From assembly GCA_964057225.1 (NCBI GenBank), contig OZ059894.1:5890001-5954000 (forward strand): DNA of 64,000 nt. Reading direction: 5' to 3'. Below the pieces are notes generated by a model, which did not search any database, was not told the origin of the DNA, and saw only the letters and a program-made list of their open reading frames with translations. Position 1 is the first letter of the stretch. Each line of letters opens with the position of its first letter. Origin of the DNA: Auanema rhodensis (Eukaryota; Nematoda; Chromadorea; Rhabditida; Rhabditidae). The translations under genes and the position numbers were made by a program. Below, in pieces: positions 11,212 to 24,929 of the stretch.

Positions 11212-12692
11212 TTACTTGCGGCAGCACTGTCCGTTGTTTCCACATGGGCTATAGTTTGGTTTACATTGACACTGAAAATAAAAAGTTGAACAACTTCATC
11301 GATAAATTCCAAATTCTTACGGTTGTTGTGGAAACTTGGGGTTCACATGGTATGACTTGTGGTTGCTGTTGAACACATGAAGTGTTGCAGGTTTGTTGAC
11401 AGGCTGGTACGCACTGTACAGGATTTTGTTGTTGTTGGACACATTGTTGCTGGCAGGCTTGTTGGCACAAGGGTTGGCATTGAGGTGATTGGACAATGCT
11501 GCTCAGAAGTTGTACCTGATGAAGACATGTTAATTAAAAAAAGATTGATAAAAGCCACCTTAATTTGGACTTGGGTGCTGGTTGGTGTTGATGGAGCACA
11601 TGATGATTGACATTGCTGGCATTGTTGGACTGGCTGAGATGGAGTACAAGCTTGCTGGCATTGTTGAGTGCATGAGCTCTGCTAAAAAGTTTAAAAAAAT
11701 TATATAAAAAACGTTTGAACGTCAAACCTGGACCATTACACAAATTGGTTCGCAAGCTGGTTGACAAGCTGGAAGACATTGGTTCAAGATAACTGGAGCC
11801 ATTGTGGTGGTTACTGGAGCACAAATTGGAGCACACTGAATCTGGCACTGATTTTGACATTGAACTGGATTTTGTTGGCCACAAGATTGCTGACATTGCT
11901 GTTGGCATGGTTGACACTGTGGAACTGTAGGCTGTTGGCATGAAGCTTGACATTGCTGTTGGCATTGTGGAAGACAGATGGAGATGGAAATGCTCTGTTG
12001 CACACAGGATGTTTGACACTGCTGAATACACTGTGGTTCACATGCTGGAGGGTTGATGACGGGTGGAAGAGTGACTGGAGGTTGGGTAACAGCAGGCATG
12101 CAGGAAACCTGACATGTCTGAACGCAGATTGGTTCACAGCTAGGGGTTTGGATAGGCTGACACTGTTGGCGACATGATTCCTGACAGGCTGGCACGCACT
12201 GAGTGGTTGGAACCTTAAATTTTAAAAAAATTATTTTCTAATACTGTTTCCAATACCTGATAAACAATTGGAGCTGGAGTTGTGGGAGCACATCCACATG
12301 AACTTGGAGATTGTTGCTGTTGACAAGAGCAAGACATTTGTTGCTGTGGAGCTGAAGGAACACAGGAGCATTGAGCAACTTGGGGCTGAGCACAATTACA
12401 TTGTCTCTTCTCTCTCAAAGCAGTAGCCTAAAAAATGAATTAATAATTTTGTTCTTAAACATATAAAACTTCAAAAGCATGAGAATTTTTAAATTACATG
12501 CTTGTTTCAAAATAAATGGGAAAATGTTAGAAAAAATGTAAAGTTTCTCATAGAATTGTTTTGAAACTTGTTAAGCAGAAGATTGTTGAATTATATCAAA
12601 ATTATTAAAAATTAGGTAATTATGTAGTTTAAACTTACAGATGTTAAAAGAAGACAGCTAGATAACACAGCTATAGCCAAAGTATACTTCAT
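11212..12692 (-). CDS. Secreted Cys/Gln-rich repeat protein
   Basis: This is a complete six-exon gene of 362 codons: 12692-12639, 12427-12257, 12213-11728, 11681-11559, 11515-11321 and 11271-11212, all phase 0. The first exon (MKYTLAIAVLSSCLLLTS) plus ATAL is a clear signal peptide. REKRQ follows, a possible dibasic processing site. The mature protein is mainly Cys, Gln and Pro. Its repeated unit is of the form PxCQxxCxxxC, seen as CVPACQESCRQQC, CEPICVQTCQVSC, CEPQCIQQCQTSC, CLPQCQQQCQASC and others, at least ten times, with Thr/Pro spacers such as VTQPPVTLPPVINPP. It ends in a short CQCKPNYSPCGNNGQCCRK tail with even Cys spacing. It looks like a disulfide-rich structural or matrix (cuticle, eggshell, lumen) protein of a type common in nematodes. 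No enzymatic role is suggested. A TATA-like GTATATAAT lies about 80 nt upstream of the ATG. Confidence 0.85.
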
Positions 12693-12770
12693 AATTATGC
12701 TCAATAACGCTTAGAGTAGATGATTCAAGACTGAACAACTCAGCAAGTGTCGGTTCTGTTATGTTTTCTG

Positions 12771-12780
12771 GATTATATAC
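12771..12780 (-). promoter_or_regulatory. TATA-like element upstream of Cys-rich gene
   Basis: Minus-strand GTATATAATC lies about 80 nt before the start codon of the secreted Cys-rich gene. The position is plausible for a TATA box with a 5' UTR of about 50 nt. It is a single weak match in AT-rich DNA. Confidence 0.35.
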
Positions 12781-14215
12781 GTTTTTGAACGACAATTAGA
12801 TTGTCTGAGGACCGGTGCCGAGAAGAAGATTCTTGTGCCGATCACTACTTTAATCCATGTAAAAAGAGTCCGTTCTGTTTGTTTTACCTGGGACTCATGA
12901 ATGCTTGAATGTTTTTTGGGGCAATCGACCACCAAAACGCCAGTTTGTGTTGTTTGTCTTCTTTTCTAGTTTCGCAGATTATGATATCAATTTTTGAAAA
13001 TTAACGTTTTCAAGACTGGATTAATAAGCTTTTCCGCGTTTTTTATAGTTAAGCACAGTTAACTATTCAATTTATGAGACGAGGATGAAGATCATGTAGG
13101 AAGCACTAGCTGTCTATTCTCTCTGATATTGAAAACTCTACCATGCCCTTTCAAAATATTAAATTCAAATTCAGTTATAATTCAGATATAGAGTAATCTG
13201 ATATCTTTAAAAAGAAAAATGAGTTCTGATTTATAATTTATATAAAACTGAAGATGAGTCACTTTTCCTAAAATCTTACACGTAGTTTTGCAAAAATATT
13301 TTAACAAATAAACAAAAAAGGATAATCAATCCTATTATCTAAGACAAAGTTATTATTTTCTATAAAAGTTTATTATGTATGATGTGAAATCAATTAAAAG
13401 TTTGCTGATTACAATCCATTTTTTGCAACACAAATCCACAAATATCATAAACAACTAGATATTCTTTATAATTAATCATTGAATAACTACATAACATATC
13501 TGATCTCAGTAATAATCTAGGATATATTATATAATTCAAAATCAAAATACATGAAATAAAATTCCAAATTTTAACTTTTCTTATGTAAAAAAAATTAAAT
13601 AATTTGCTCTTTATGTACAAATTTTACATATTTTTTTAAAATTATAAATACGATATCTTAACTAATTCAAACTTTTTCTGTTTTTGTGCTTTGTACACAA
13701 CTGTTCAAAAAAATTGCTTGTTGAAGTTTTTTATTGTAGTTTGAGCCCACCCTTTTGAGTTAAGTGTTCCTTTCAAACAGGATTGTCGGTAGTATCATCT
13801 TCGATCAACAACTTTTCAAACTTGGAAAATGAAAGATTTTGAATATAATTTCCAAAGAAATGATGTACTTTCGTGAAAATTTCCATAAATTCGTAACAAA
13901 TTAATTAGACACACAACATTTCTGAGTAATTTGTCTAATTTTACAGACACCAAATAACAGTTCTAGATTTCTGAAGTATATTCCAGAACAGATTTACCTT
14001 GATTAATTGGAGTCATTCGTATCAAATTAAATATTCCCAAATATTTTTCTCATTTATTAATATTTATTCTATTAATATATATTTAAACTATCATACTATT
14101 CCTAGATTATTTAATAATATTGTATTTCGGTTAAAGCAACTTACTGTAAAGATTTTCTAATGGAAAAAACATATTTTGAATTCTCTCATATTAATTTTCA
14201 GTTTCTAATAGTATA
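12781..14215. other. Divergent intergenic region
   Basis: This lies between the start of the Cys-rich gene (-) and the start of the srx-like gene (+), so it should hold both promoters. It is very AT-rich. I see no exon chain; the minus ORF at 13390-13620 lacks splice context and looks like chance. Confidence 0.5.
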
Positions 14216-15619
14216 ATGACATTCTTAATTTTAGAATGTTTCATAATATTTATTGTAAGATAATCAGAGACTTTTAATTTTTTTTCATAATTATATCTCT
14301 TTAGATATGTTTTCCTGGTCTTGTAACAAATGCTTTATCATTATATGTTCTTCAGACACATAAATCTTTCAAGTAATAATTTTAATAATATTTATTATTT
14401 TCATAATTGAAAAAATAAATTTAAAAAATGAAAATTAAGGAATACGTTCGGACGACTTGTAGCATTACAAGCTTTGTGCAATAGTATATTTTCTTTCATT
14501 TTTATCGCTTGGATTATTCCTATAAGACTATTGTAAGACATTTCTATTCATTTTTCTACAATATAAAAATAATTTTTTTTTTGAAGTAATGCAGAAGGAG
14601 ATGCTTTTATGGAATTTAACCGTCTTATTGGTCAAATTGTTCTATTTTTGACTGAAACAGCATATGCCGCTTGTTTGTTAATATCCATCAACAGGTATAT
14701 TGACCATTAGTTTGAATATTGTAAAAATATGCTTTGAAATTTGAACATGCGCAACTTTGAGTCAACTTTTTTTTCAATCTTGGTGTTTTTCATTATTAAA
14801 AGTTAGATATTTTTAAATTTAGATTTACAACTATTGGCATGCCAGAAGCTTCAAAGCAAATCTTCTCTCATCAAAGAACAACTACTGCAATTTGTATTAT
14901 CTCATTATTAAGTTTTCTGTATTCTTCTCTCTATTTTATTCGTAAGTTGTAGAAATAATTTATTTTCTCTAATGATGATTTATTCATTTTAGCTAGTTGT
15001 GCGTTTTATTTAGAAGTTGTAAGAGGTGTATGGATGTTTACAAGAACAGAATGTGGAATGATTATGGCCAGATTTGACTTCTTCTATAATATGGGAATAA
15101 TGGGTTTTATATGCTTTATTGATTCTATAACATTATATTTGTTAAAAGGAGCAAATAGAGTATTAATATAATTAATAAAAATTTTAATAAAGTTTTGTTC
15201 AGCGTATTAGGCCAAGTATTACTTCCGGAATCGATACTCGCAGAAGATATCTACAAGAAGTTCGGTTCTTCTTCCAAGTTATACTTCATAGTAATTAGTC
15301 GAGAGAATATTGAGATTTCAGGCTATTTTACATACGATTCTTTATATTATCATGATATGCTCATTTCATGTGATTAGTGAATTTTCACATAATTCTTTTT
15401 TTGTTTTTATGTTCACAACTGCTAGCTGGGCTGGTGCACATAGTCTATCAGGGTAAAGCCTTATCTTCCTAAAAATTATATTTTTTCAATTAATTCAGAT
15501 TTGTTGTATTCTTCTGTAATGTAGAAATTCGTAAATATTATAACAATAAGCTTTGCATAAAGATGTCATCTCTCCAACAGAAAACGGCAACAACTGTAGC
15601 ATTTGTGAGATTATTTTAA
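14216..15619 (+). CDS. Serpentine chemoreceptor, srx-like 7TM GPCR
   Basis: This is a complete nine-exon gene of 306 codons: 14216-14254, 14305-14372, 14440-14532, 14587-14694, 14823-14941, 14993-15159, 15203-15277, 15322-15452 and 15499-15619. Introns are 43-128 nt and all phases agree. Seven hydrophobic segments follow the nematode Srx pattern: TM1 with GLVTNALSLYVL and the SFKNTFG turn, TM2 ending IAWIIPIRL, TM3 ending with CLLISINRF (the DRY-like position), TM4 with TTTAICIISLLSFLY, TM5 ending FIDSITLYLL, a short basic third loop (RIRP to RRRYLQE), TM6 after FFFQ, and TM7 SLSGFVVFFCNVEIRK. The last motif corresponds to the family's GxxxxxFNxEIR. It is expected to be a plasma-membrane chemosensory receptor in sensory neurons; the ligand is unknown. 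An AATAAA lies at 15679-15684. No frameshift or stop interrupts it. Confidence 0.88.
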
Positions 15620-16486
15620 ATGTCTTTTTATTCAGAAAAACTCAGAATAACATGAATACTATTACTGTTTTTATTTTAATAAAATTGTGTTTGGTATTTT
15701 ATGCAAAAGCTTCTATCGAAGCAAAGAAATAGTTTTCAGTTTAGAGGACAGAGAAAGAACTACTCTTGAATGACATAATAATTCAAATTCACTTTTAAAT
15801 TTTTCTAGTTAATAAATAAAAAATAGTAAATTTAAAACTTCACATAACAAAGATACATAATCTTTTATTACTTAATCTAATCAATTCCAGAGAAAGGGGC
15901 CGAGTTGTTCAATATTGTATTGAATCAAACTTGTTTATTTTCAAATAGTTCAGACTTGTTCAGAACTCATTAGCTTCTCCTTTAATGTACTAAATATTAA
16001 ATAATTTGTACTTCTTTCTACTTTTTCAATAATTGTTATGATAAACAAAAATTAATAAATAAATTGAAGAAATAAAACTTTTGAACGTTTATTCATTAGT
16101 CGTGTTCGTAACTATTTGTCAAATTAATTGAACAAATGATTAATAATAATTTAAAGATTTCAATAAAATATTTTTGGAAACATCACATTAATACCCAAAC
16201 AATTAAAAAATATAATTATTATATGACTAGAAAGATAAGATAAAATATATATATACTATATGTATGGATGTGAATAAGGAAGAGTTTGCTAATTTTTTTC
16301 AGAAAAAAATTGAAAAGTTTGTAATAATTGTGACAATTTTTCATAAACCAAAATAAATTTTTCTTTACTCCGATCGACTCTAGGGAGTTTTTAAAAAATT
16401 AATTACATATAAGAAATTTAATTCTCTAGTTCATAAAGGAAACAGCATGATGACAAGAAGAGGGAAGGAGATTTGAGGTGGATCAA
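15620..16486. other. Convergent intergenic region
   Basis: These are the 3' flanks of the srx-like gene (+) and the MAGUK gene (-). AATAAA at 15679-15684 serves the plus gene. The rest is AT-rich with nothing else supportable. Confidence 0.6.
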
Positions 16487-19400
16487 TCAATCATGGCTGT
16501 CTACCCAATTTGACGGAACCCAGTGAGGTTCTGTGTCCAATCGTCGGACGATAGCTTTGAGCTCTGTTAATGAACGTTCGTAATCCGTATTCACGATAAT
16601 AGCATCAAAGAGGTGACCATATTTCTAAACAAAAAAAGTTTTGTTGAAATATATACGATTGTAATTAACCTGTTCAATGAGTTTTCCTTGACTAAGAATA
16701 GATTTCAGCTGCTGATCTTTTACATCAAACTGGCCCTGATGTTCTCGTTGTTTTCGCAGAACTACAAGTGATGGAGGAGCTATGAATGCAATATATGGCA
16801 TGATTTCTTTGATTCTTACAAGAACAAGAGACTAAACAGGATAATGTTTTTGTTGCATAGTCATAGAAACACAATGTACCTCCGGTTTCAATGTAAAAAC
16901 ACACGTTTTTCCTCGTGTTATCACATTGATAATGTCCTGTTTAGCAGTACCATACATATGCTTTTGATATTCACCAAATTCCACAAATTTTCCAGCCTAT
17001 TAAAATACCAATGTCGGGTACAACATGTTGTGAAGCTCTTTACTCTAGAATATTCCATAAACTGCTGTTTTGTAACAAAATGGTAGTGAACTCCATCTAT
17101 TTCCCCATCGCGAGGTTCTCGTGTTGTATCTGAATAACATAAAAGTTCCAAAATTCACACATTTGAAATTGGAAGAACATTCAACGTACAAGGCACTGGA
17201 CTAGCAAGTCGTTGCGTGTCAGACTCTAACAGACGTTGTCGCAATAAAAGACATCCTACACCTTCAGGCCCACACAAAACAAGTGGACGATGATGATCAG
17301 ACCGAGACAAATGATAAACTACTTCCTCATAAGTTAGCAAATCTAAATGTGTACATACTTAAGTAACAAATTGAAAAAAAAGAACTTACCCGAGTGATAT
17401 CCATAGTTAGATGTTCCTTCATCAACACTTCTTTGTATATCTCTAGCAGATTTTCGTCCCAACGTTCGAATAACCTTAACGAATCACGACTTGCATTAAT
17501 CAAAAAACAATTGACAAACCTCTGGAATCAGCTTATTTGTGGTTTTTTTTTTTGGTCGAGAATCTTTATCAATTTCTTCAGTATACATTACAACTCTGTA
17601 AAGTACATTATAACTAGTCGTATTGAATATGAATAATAATCAAATATAAATTGATCATTAATGTCAATTATTTAATATTATATACATTCTATTCATAAAT
17701 TCATGAGATATGAAATTGCAAAACATCAACTTCTTTGCGAGTTTGAAATCATTCAAATTCACGTGAAATACCTTAGGATCAAAGTTATTAAGAAAACGTG
17801 AGCTTTCAAAGCAAATATTTTGTTCAAAGTTCAGACTTTAATTTGTGTACAAAGCTGAGAAATAAGAAATGTTTAAATGATTATTTCAAGAATTTCAAAT
17901 CAAGCAAATTTGGGATATTTATTTTAAAATTTTTTTCATTTTTGAAAACTCGAATATAAATTGTAAAAACACTTACTGTTGATGGAATGAGCTGCTAGGT
18001 ATCAAACCGGCTAACTGATGAATTGTATCCTCGCCTTCACGATAAGCCTGCCACCAGTTTTCGTCAGTTCGGTTCAGAACATGGAGAATATCGCCGCGTT
18101 CAAATTTTAAAGCCAACTCCTTACAAGGAATATATTTGTCATCCTTTTAATGAGAATAATTACATTTTCTTAGTGTAATTAAGAGAGTACCTCTGGATCA
18201 TAATCAAATAAAGCCCGAAAATGTTGAATTGTAGCTGGTCCAGTCTGTTTTTCTTCGCCATTCTCCGTGGAAGATGCAACAACGAAACGAACTTCGCCAC
18301 TCAAATTTCTCTGCAAATCCAGGAAAAAAATGAACTTCAAGCACTAAGAATTTAAGAAGACAAAAAAATTGAATTTCGAAACAATTTTAGAAAAAAAAAC
18401 CCACCAAAAGCTCGCAGACTTCTCCAACCTTTTTTCCACGTAACTGAGTTCCATTCATTTCCAATAGTTCATCACCTAATTTGACACAAATTTACACAAA
18501 AAGAAAGAAAACCAATTCAAAAGGTTAGAAAGGACAATTCATTATGTTTTAAAGAAAAAATTAAAATTATTCTCATTTTCAAACTCAAAATTCATTATTA
18601 ATAAGGTTACGAGGTAACACATCAAAGCTAGGCTTTAACCAAGTATTTGTCGAGTACATACCTTGGCGGAAAAGCCCTGTTTTCTCAACAATTCCTCCTT
18701 GCACTACACGACCTACGATGATCCGATTATCTTCATTTCGAACAGTTGCACCCTTTAAGCGTTAAATTATCACACGAAATTCACACATAATTAATCTTTA
18801 ACAACATGCGTTGAATATAAATGGGAAAAATCTCAAGTTAAACATATAGCTTAAGATTTAAAAATCATCTTTTAATATAATTAGCTATAACTTACTAGGT
18901 ATGTGTCTTCCTCTTTATGAAATGTTACAACACGCACACTACTGTCGCTAGATGTTACATGTGGCTCGGTTGGAATGTTAACAGCATTAGAAGCAATATT
19001 CACAAGTTGTTTCTATAAAAATAAACACATCAAAACACACAAGCACAGCAACAATAAAGCTAAGATGAATTTTTATTTTTGGCAGCGTCAATGAACTAAG
19101 CTGATGATTAGCGGCCTAACTATTATTCAAGGAAATTAATGAAAAAATTATCAAAAGAAAGATATTTATTGGATTTTTCAAATATTATAATATGCTATGT
19201 ACATAGAGAAGCAAGTAAAGTGTTTTATAATGTATCTATTGAATAGTTTAAGGATTGAAAAAAAGTGAAATATTGTAGATGTTTCTTTGATAACAAATGT
19301 GTCAGATTAAGCATTTTAAATCTGGCAATTATGGCAGAGAAATATGTTGGAAAGCAAATTGAGAGCGTGCTTTGAAAAGAACACAAGACTAAAAAGAAAA

Positions 19401-20320
19401 AATGATTTTTTTTTTAAATTGAGTAGCATGCAAAATGCAAGAGATAATCTAGAAAGTTGAAAATTAAAAAAACTACTAGAATAAAGAAAAAAATTTGAAT
19501 TAAGTTAATCATTGATCTACCGTATTATCTCCTCCTCGTCGATTAGCAGTTTCTTCTATAGCAGCCTGAATAGGTTGAGACTGGAAGAAATCTCGAAGCA
19601 CTTTGGCATCATCTTCCTTGCCTGTCATACGTGACAAATGATCTGTTAGTCTATCAACTGATACTATGACTTGATTCAAAGCTGAAATAATACTACTGAG
19701 AAGAAATCTTTTGAAATGATAATACTGAAGGAACTGTAGAAAATAAATATCTATGAGATGTAATAGTTATACAACTAGTTCATTAAAAATTTAGTAAAAA
19801 TAAAGTAAAGTAAGCAAAAAATCGAAGATTTGGTTAAAGAGATATGACAATATCTCATTTCATCGGCTATTTAAAAGAAGAAAAATGTTTAAAAAAGAAG
19901 GAAAGAAAAGAACATACGTATGGCCTCGTTGTTATTATCCTCTTTTTCATCACATGATTCATTGACATAGCTTTTACCAGCTACATCAGTAAAATCATGT
20001 GGAATATTGGGACTATTTTCCTTAGATATGGCAAGTGATTTAAGCTTTTTTGATGATCTCAAAGATTTTCTGAAGCGATTATGTAAACAGTAGACTATAC
20101 AACAGAGAGCTGGCAAACCGTAAAAAATCATTTTCTTTCTGTCTTTGAATTTTGGTATTGATGCGTTCTTGTCTTTCAGCCTCATACTGTTTTAAACGTT
20201 TTTCTTCGGGTACCGAACTTCCCTAAAAAGTTTTGTGAATATAGATATTCGTAGTTGTGAAATAAAAAAAGTTTTTACTTGTATAGATGACAGCGGTTTA
20301 CCTACCGCAATGGTTTCCAT
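16487..20320 (-). CDS. MAGUK scaffold, PALS1/MPP5/Stardust type (L27-PDZ-SH3-GK)
   Basis: This has sixteen coding exons and 613 codons. Exons are 20320-20279, 20222-20119, 20069-19918, 19681-19521, 19012-18896, 18752-18662, 18475-18405, 18310-18191, 18143-17977, 17595-17520, 17474-17390, 17342-17190, 17129-17044, 16996-16880, 16831-16670 and 16624-16487. Domains in order: a charged N-terminal stretch ending [18 protein letters not shown] (as in PALS1), one L27 helix bundle (about 100-150), a PDZ domain (about 178-260; [18 protein letters not shown]), an SH3 domain (about 270-345; [20 protein letters not shown]), a basic hook, and a guanylate-kinase domain (about 410-613). The GK P-loop is replaced by GPEGVGCL, so it is a pseudokinase that binds phosphopeptides, as in MPP5. 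It is a membrane-associated polarity scaffold that binds Crumbs-type tails. The splice site after exon 1 has an alternative (GCG|GTAGGT). This unit probably continues upstream to the PDZ exons at 24930-25973. Confidence 0.9.
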
Positions 20321-20348
20321 ATCAAACGTCCTTATCGATGGATAAAGC

Positions 20349-23300
20349 CTGAAAGAAAGCAATGTCAATAGGGTAAAAAATGAAACAAAAATATTTGAAT
20401 CGATGATATTCATAACTTTCTTTAAAAAAATTAGAGTGGAGAGACCAAAACGACCAAAACAAAACACTTCCTAATAATGCGGGAACGATGGGAGAACGAC
20501 TGAGGGGGGAACGAGAAATCAACAACGGTACGTCTATACCTGTTGTTCTCATTAAAGATCATTGATGATCATTCCTGATCATAGAAAAACACAAACAACA
20601 TAGACAATACAACCAGAAATATGCAAAATTGCTCCCGAACAGCTTTAAAAATCGGAAAAGATGGGATGATCAGCGTCTTTCAAAACCGCAAAAAGAAGAT
20701 TAACAAGGTTAAGAAAACAAATCGTAAGCGTTCAAGCAACAAGCTAGAGAGAACAAAAATACAAAACGATATGTAAAGCAATTTTGTACTCATCATCAAC
20801 TAACTATACGATATTGTAATTTCAAACTATGAGGAACAAGACATTAAACCTTTCCATTCTTGTACTTGCTCAAGTTGATTCGAAATGTTTACTTGTCACG
20901 ACCGAAATATGACCGAGACGCTCTTCAGAAGCTACGGAGATGGTCAAAGTTGCAAGTTTAGTCAAACACAACGCGAGAATAAGCTTCTATCTTTCATAAA
21001 CGACAAGTTAGTTGGAAAGAAATTGAGATGAGAAAATGACAAATTGAAGGAATACTGAGATAGAGAATAAAAGATGACAATGTAAAGACGATAGATAGTT
21101 GGCGTTCATTCAAGAGTAGTTAAGAAATTATTAAGAATGAGTATAATACCTCTTTACATGCTTTGGTGTAAATTCGATCTAGGACATTATAATAAAATTT
21201 CGAATTATGATCATTTATAAAAATGAGTCATTAAAATATTTTCATCGTCCCCTTTTTTGGGGGGAATATACTCAAGTTCACAGAGCTAATTTTTCTTATC
21301 GATAATGGTTATATGGTTGATCTGAGTACTATAAAACAAGAGCATTGATATAGTGATTCATTAAAAACATGAAAAAATAAGAAAAATTTAGAAAGAAGAG
21401 GAAGTGAGAAATGAAGCGAAAAGACTGGAGAAAGTGAGTGTAGAACAATCTGTTTAATTCCGGAAAGAATGAAAAGAAAAAACATTCAGAACTATCTAAT
21501 AAGACGCACAAAGAAGAGAGAGATCTAAAATGGAAAAAGTCTGTGACTCAAATGCCATGAGAGATAATGTACAGAAGAAATGTTCCGCAGAAACAAATAA
21601 GAGAAAGTAAGAAGAAGTGAGGGAGAAGTACATAATAATAAACAATATGATATACAAGATAATTCTTTATATTTGAATAGAAGATCATTATGAATAATGA
21701 AAAGTGGAAACATCTGGATGAATGCTTATCAGGTGCGGATAAGAAACAGTGCTACTATTGAAAAGAAAAAAATGTCTATAATAAACAATAAAATAGAAAA
21801 TTTTAGACGAAAACGACCAATTTCTAAAAGAAAAACAATGAAGTAGTGCTATAATAATCGATCAAAGTGAGAAATGAACTTTATGATTTGATAGGCTAAG
21901 TAAAGAATTCAAATCAAATATAACAACAATAATACTTAAATGTATAATTATATACAGGAATAATCAAAAAATGATGTTGATAAGGTTTTTGCAACAACAA
22001 AAAAACGATTTAATGACTTCAAGACTTTTATATGAAACTAACCCGTTCATCACTACAGTTCTTGACTAACGGGAAGGAAATCTAATTCCAAATTATAAAT
22101 ATATATTTAATAAAAAATCAAATAAGGAAAGAGAACATCTTGAAAAAAAATAACAGAAAAAAGGAATATATTTTAATGTTACTGGATGGAAAATGATGAG
22201 AAACCATTGTCGACAAAAATAATAAAATAAAATAAAAAAATGCAACCGCTCTATGACTTTGGTTGAAAAAGAATCAGTATTTCACGTCAAGCTCACGTGA
22301 AGGTCATGTGAAGCTCACGCAAAGCGACATGGTGTAAAAGGTGTAAACAGAGATGTACATCAGTTCAAATAGATATCACGTGGTAATAACTAGAAAATAT
22401 GTTAATGTAGATAGAGAGATGGCGGATATAAACAAGAGTACGATGGAATAGGTTGAGGGATTAAATGATGGGGAAATTGAAGGCGTAGTGGTCAGGTAGC
22501 CATGAACCACATAAAAGATGAAGGTCATTATCGATAGGCAATTTTCCTCTAATCATGAGGTAATTCCTGTTCTAATATGGTCTTCCACGGCATATATAAC
22601 AGGAACATAATATTAAAATTATAGAAAATATATTGAGTGAACCATAAGTTCACCAAAGGGAGAGAGGAATACTACATCGAAATAAATGGAACTAAATAAA
22701 TTAATATGGAACAAGCTAGAAGTAGTATGAAGTAGCGAAAACATTTAGTTGCAAAAAATAAATCTTCAATGGAAAAAAGGACAATAGAACAAAATAGTGA
22801 ATAAACGGCTGATTTGAAAAAGAGTGTTTTTGTTTTATTATGTTTGAAAATAAAAGTGGATAGAAGAACTCTTGGAAATATATTTGAACATCTATGAAAG
22901 TTGTTATAGTTCAGTAAAATAAAGAAAAAAAGAATTGTATCAGAATGGAAGATAGGAAAATAAGGAGAAAAATCCAAAATACTAGGAAAAGGGAAAAGAT
23001 ATTGATAATGAAAAGAAGAATATAAGAGAGAAAGAACAAAAGAGGGAGAGGGAGAGAGAGAGAGAGAGGGGGGAGATTTAAGAAAGATAGAAAGTGAAAT
23101 AAGAAAAATGAAATATTGAAAGAGTAAAAGGAAGTGAGAGCAACTAAAACAGAAAGATAAAGATGTAAAAGAAGAAAAAGAAAACGAGAAACAGAGAGCA
23201 ATGTGTACCATTTCGGGAGAAATATAAAAAAATCCAGAAGTGATAGATGACTATCCACGGAGGACTGAAAACTTTTACGTTTAGACCCATAGTTTCCAAC

Positions 23301-24929
23301 GTCTTCAATTTTCTATTATGGCTCGTCGGGCTGGCTAATTGTCTTTTCAATTTCTTTTTGTTTCACGGTGGATGGTCAAAGATGGAATAACAAGGATTGG
23401 AGAATCGGAAGAAGGGTATTCGAGCTAAAAAAAAGTAAAATGTAACTGAGAAATAGAAAAAGAAATGTAAAAGAGAAAAAGGGTAAAGTGAAGAGACTTA
23501 GAGAGAGAAATGAAGAGGAAGGGGAACTATAGGACAAGAGGATATTCTAAAAGGACTACGAAGAAGCTATATGGCCGTTAGGTTCATTTGATTAATTTAA
23601 AACGAGCAGCTTACTTAGTCGGTAAGATATGGAAATGAGATGAAGGTCAGAAAATGTTTTGAACAACAAAAGGACAAATAATTATCTAATATATGGTAAG
23701 AAATAAAACAATTAATGATAAAGTATGGTATATTGTAAATGAGTTATATAGAAAAAAACACATAATAATGAATTTCTTTCTTAGCATTCTCATTTATTCT
23801 AATATCTAAGTTCAATTGTTAATAACCGAAAACTTTGAAATAAAATTGATAAAAGAGAGGATACAGAAGAATCGAGAAATTCCAGAAAATGTTGTGGTTT
23901 GGGTAAAAAAAGCGAAAACATTGCCTTCTTTTTTCTTTTATTTTTCAAAAAAAAATGAACTGGAAAAACGGTAAGAAAATGCGTAATACATACAATTATA
24001 GAATTATTATTCAAATAGAGTTCTCAGTCAACTGCAGGCATGCATGTTAGTTTAAGGTCACATTTTCATTAAAAAACCGAATTATAGAGAATAAGAGAAA
24101 TGAAAAGCAGTGGAGGATAAGAGAAATAGAATAATCCATGGCATCAAAGAATAGAGAGATATAGAGAAAATGAGAGAGAGAGGGTGGATGAATGAGAGAA
24201 AAGAACGAAAAAAGGGCGGTATCCCTATCTTCCTCCATTTATGAACACACATCCTTCCTCACCTCATTGTCTCTTATATTCACATATTATATCCTTGTTC
24301 AACTCTCATTGATTCAGTTATGTTTCTAATAATTGTGAACAATTTGTATTTTAAACAAAAAAAAATATATATACTGTAGTATAGTAAAGATAATTAGAAA
24401 ATCGATTAGTAAATATAGGGAATAGACATTCTCATAACATGCGTGATCTTATGAATTGGAGAAACAACGAAATTCTTAATCATGTATACAGGTACAAGGT
24501 CATGAATGTTTTTGGGTGAACCCCTGGTATAAAACATAAATATATCTATTGTTTTTCTAAATACTTGTACTAGATTTCTTTGTTTTTATTATATAATTAT
24601 GAAAAGAAATTAAGAAAAAGAAAATCCATGATGGTTTTTTTTAAAGGTTAGTGAAAAGTAGATGTTTGCGGTAAGTACAAAGAAAATATCTGGCTAGATG
24701 GTTATCAATAAGATTTAAATCTCGTTCTTTCTGTTCTTTTCAGAAAAAAAGAACAATTGGTGGTGTCTGACTTCTGACAAAACAAATTGTTTTAAAAAAT
24801 ACATCCAGAACTACAGCTTTACTGGATATGTACAACTAAGTTACAAATAAAATTATGTATTCACGACAATAGGATAAGAAATGATATTTAATGAGAAAAA
24901 TTATTTAAAACAAAACAATTCAAACGTAC
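20349..24929 (-). other. Probable long MAGUK intron, purine-rich on the plus strand
   Basis: This stretch has no supportable exon. Large parts (21360-21690, 22900-23560, 24060-24240) are almost pure A and G on the plus strand, meaning a pyrimidine-rich sense strand for the MAGUK gene. The long minus-strand ORFs here are products of that bias. It contains a small cluster of E-box-like sites at 22283-22320. Its ends match a donor CAAAA|GTACGT (24929) and an acceptor TTTCAG (20349). Confidence 0.5.

Noticed and set aside
11359-12177. Plus-strand ORFs over the Cys-rich gene
   Set aside because: They are shadows of the minus-strand gene, whose six exons, signal peptide and Cys repeats are consistent.
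22672-23350. Overlapping minus-strand ORFs of up to 179 codons
   Set aside because: They are Ser/Phe/Leu-only translations of a GA-rich tract, with no splice context or domain.
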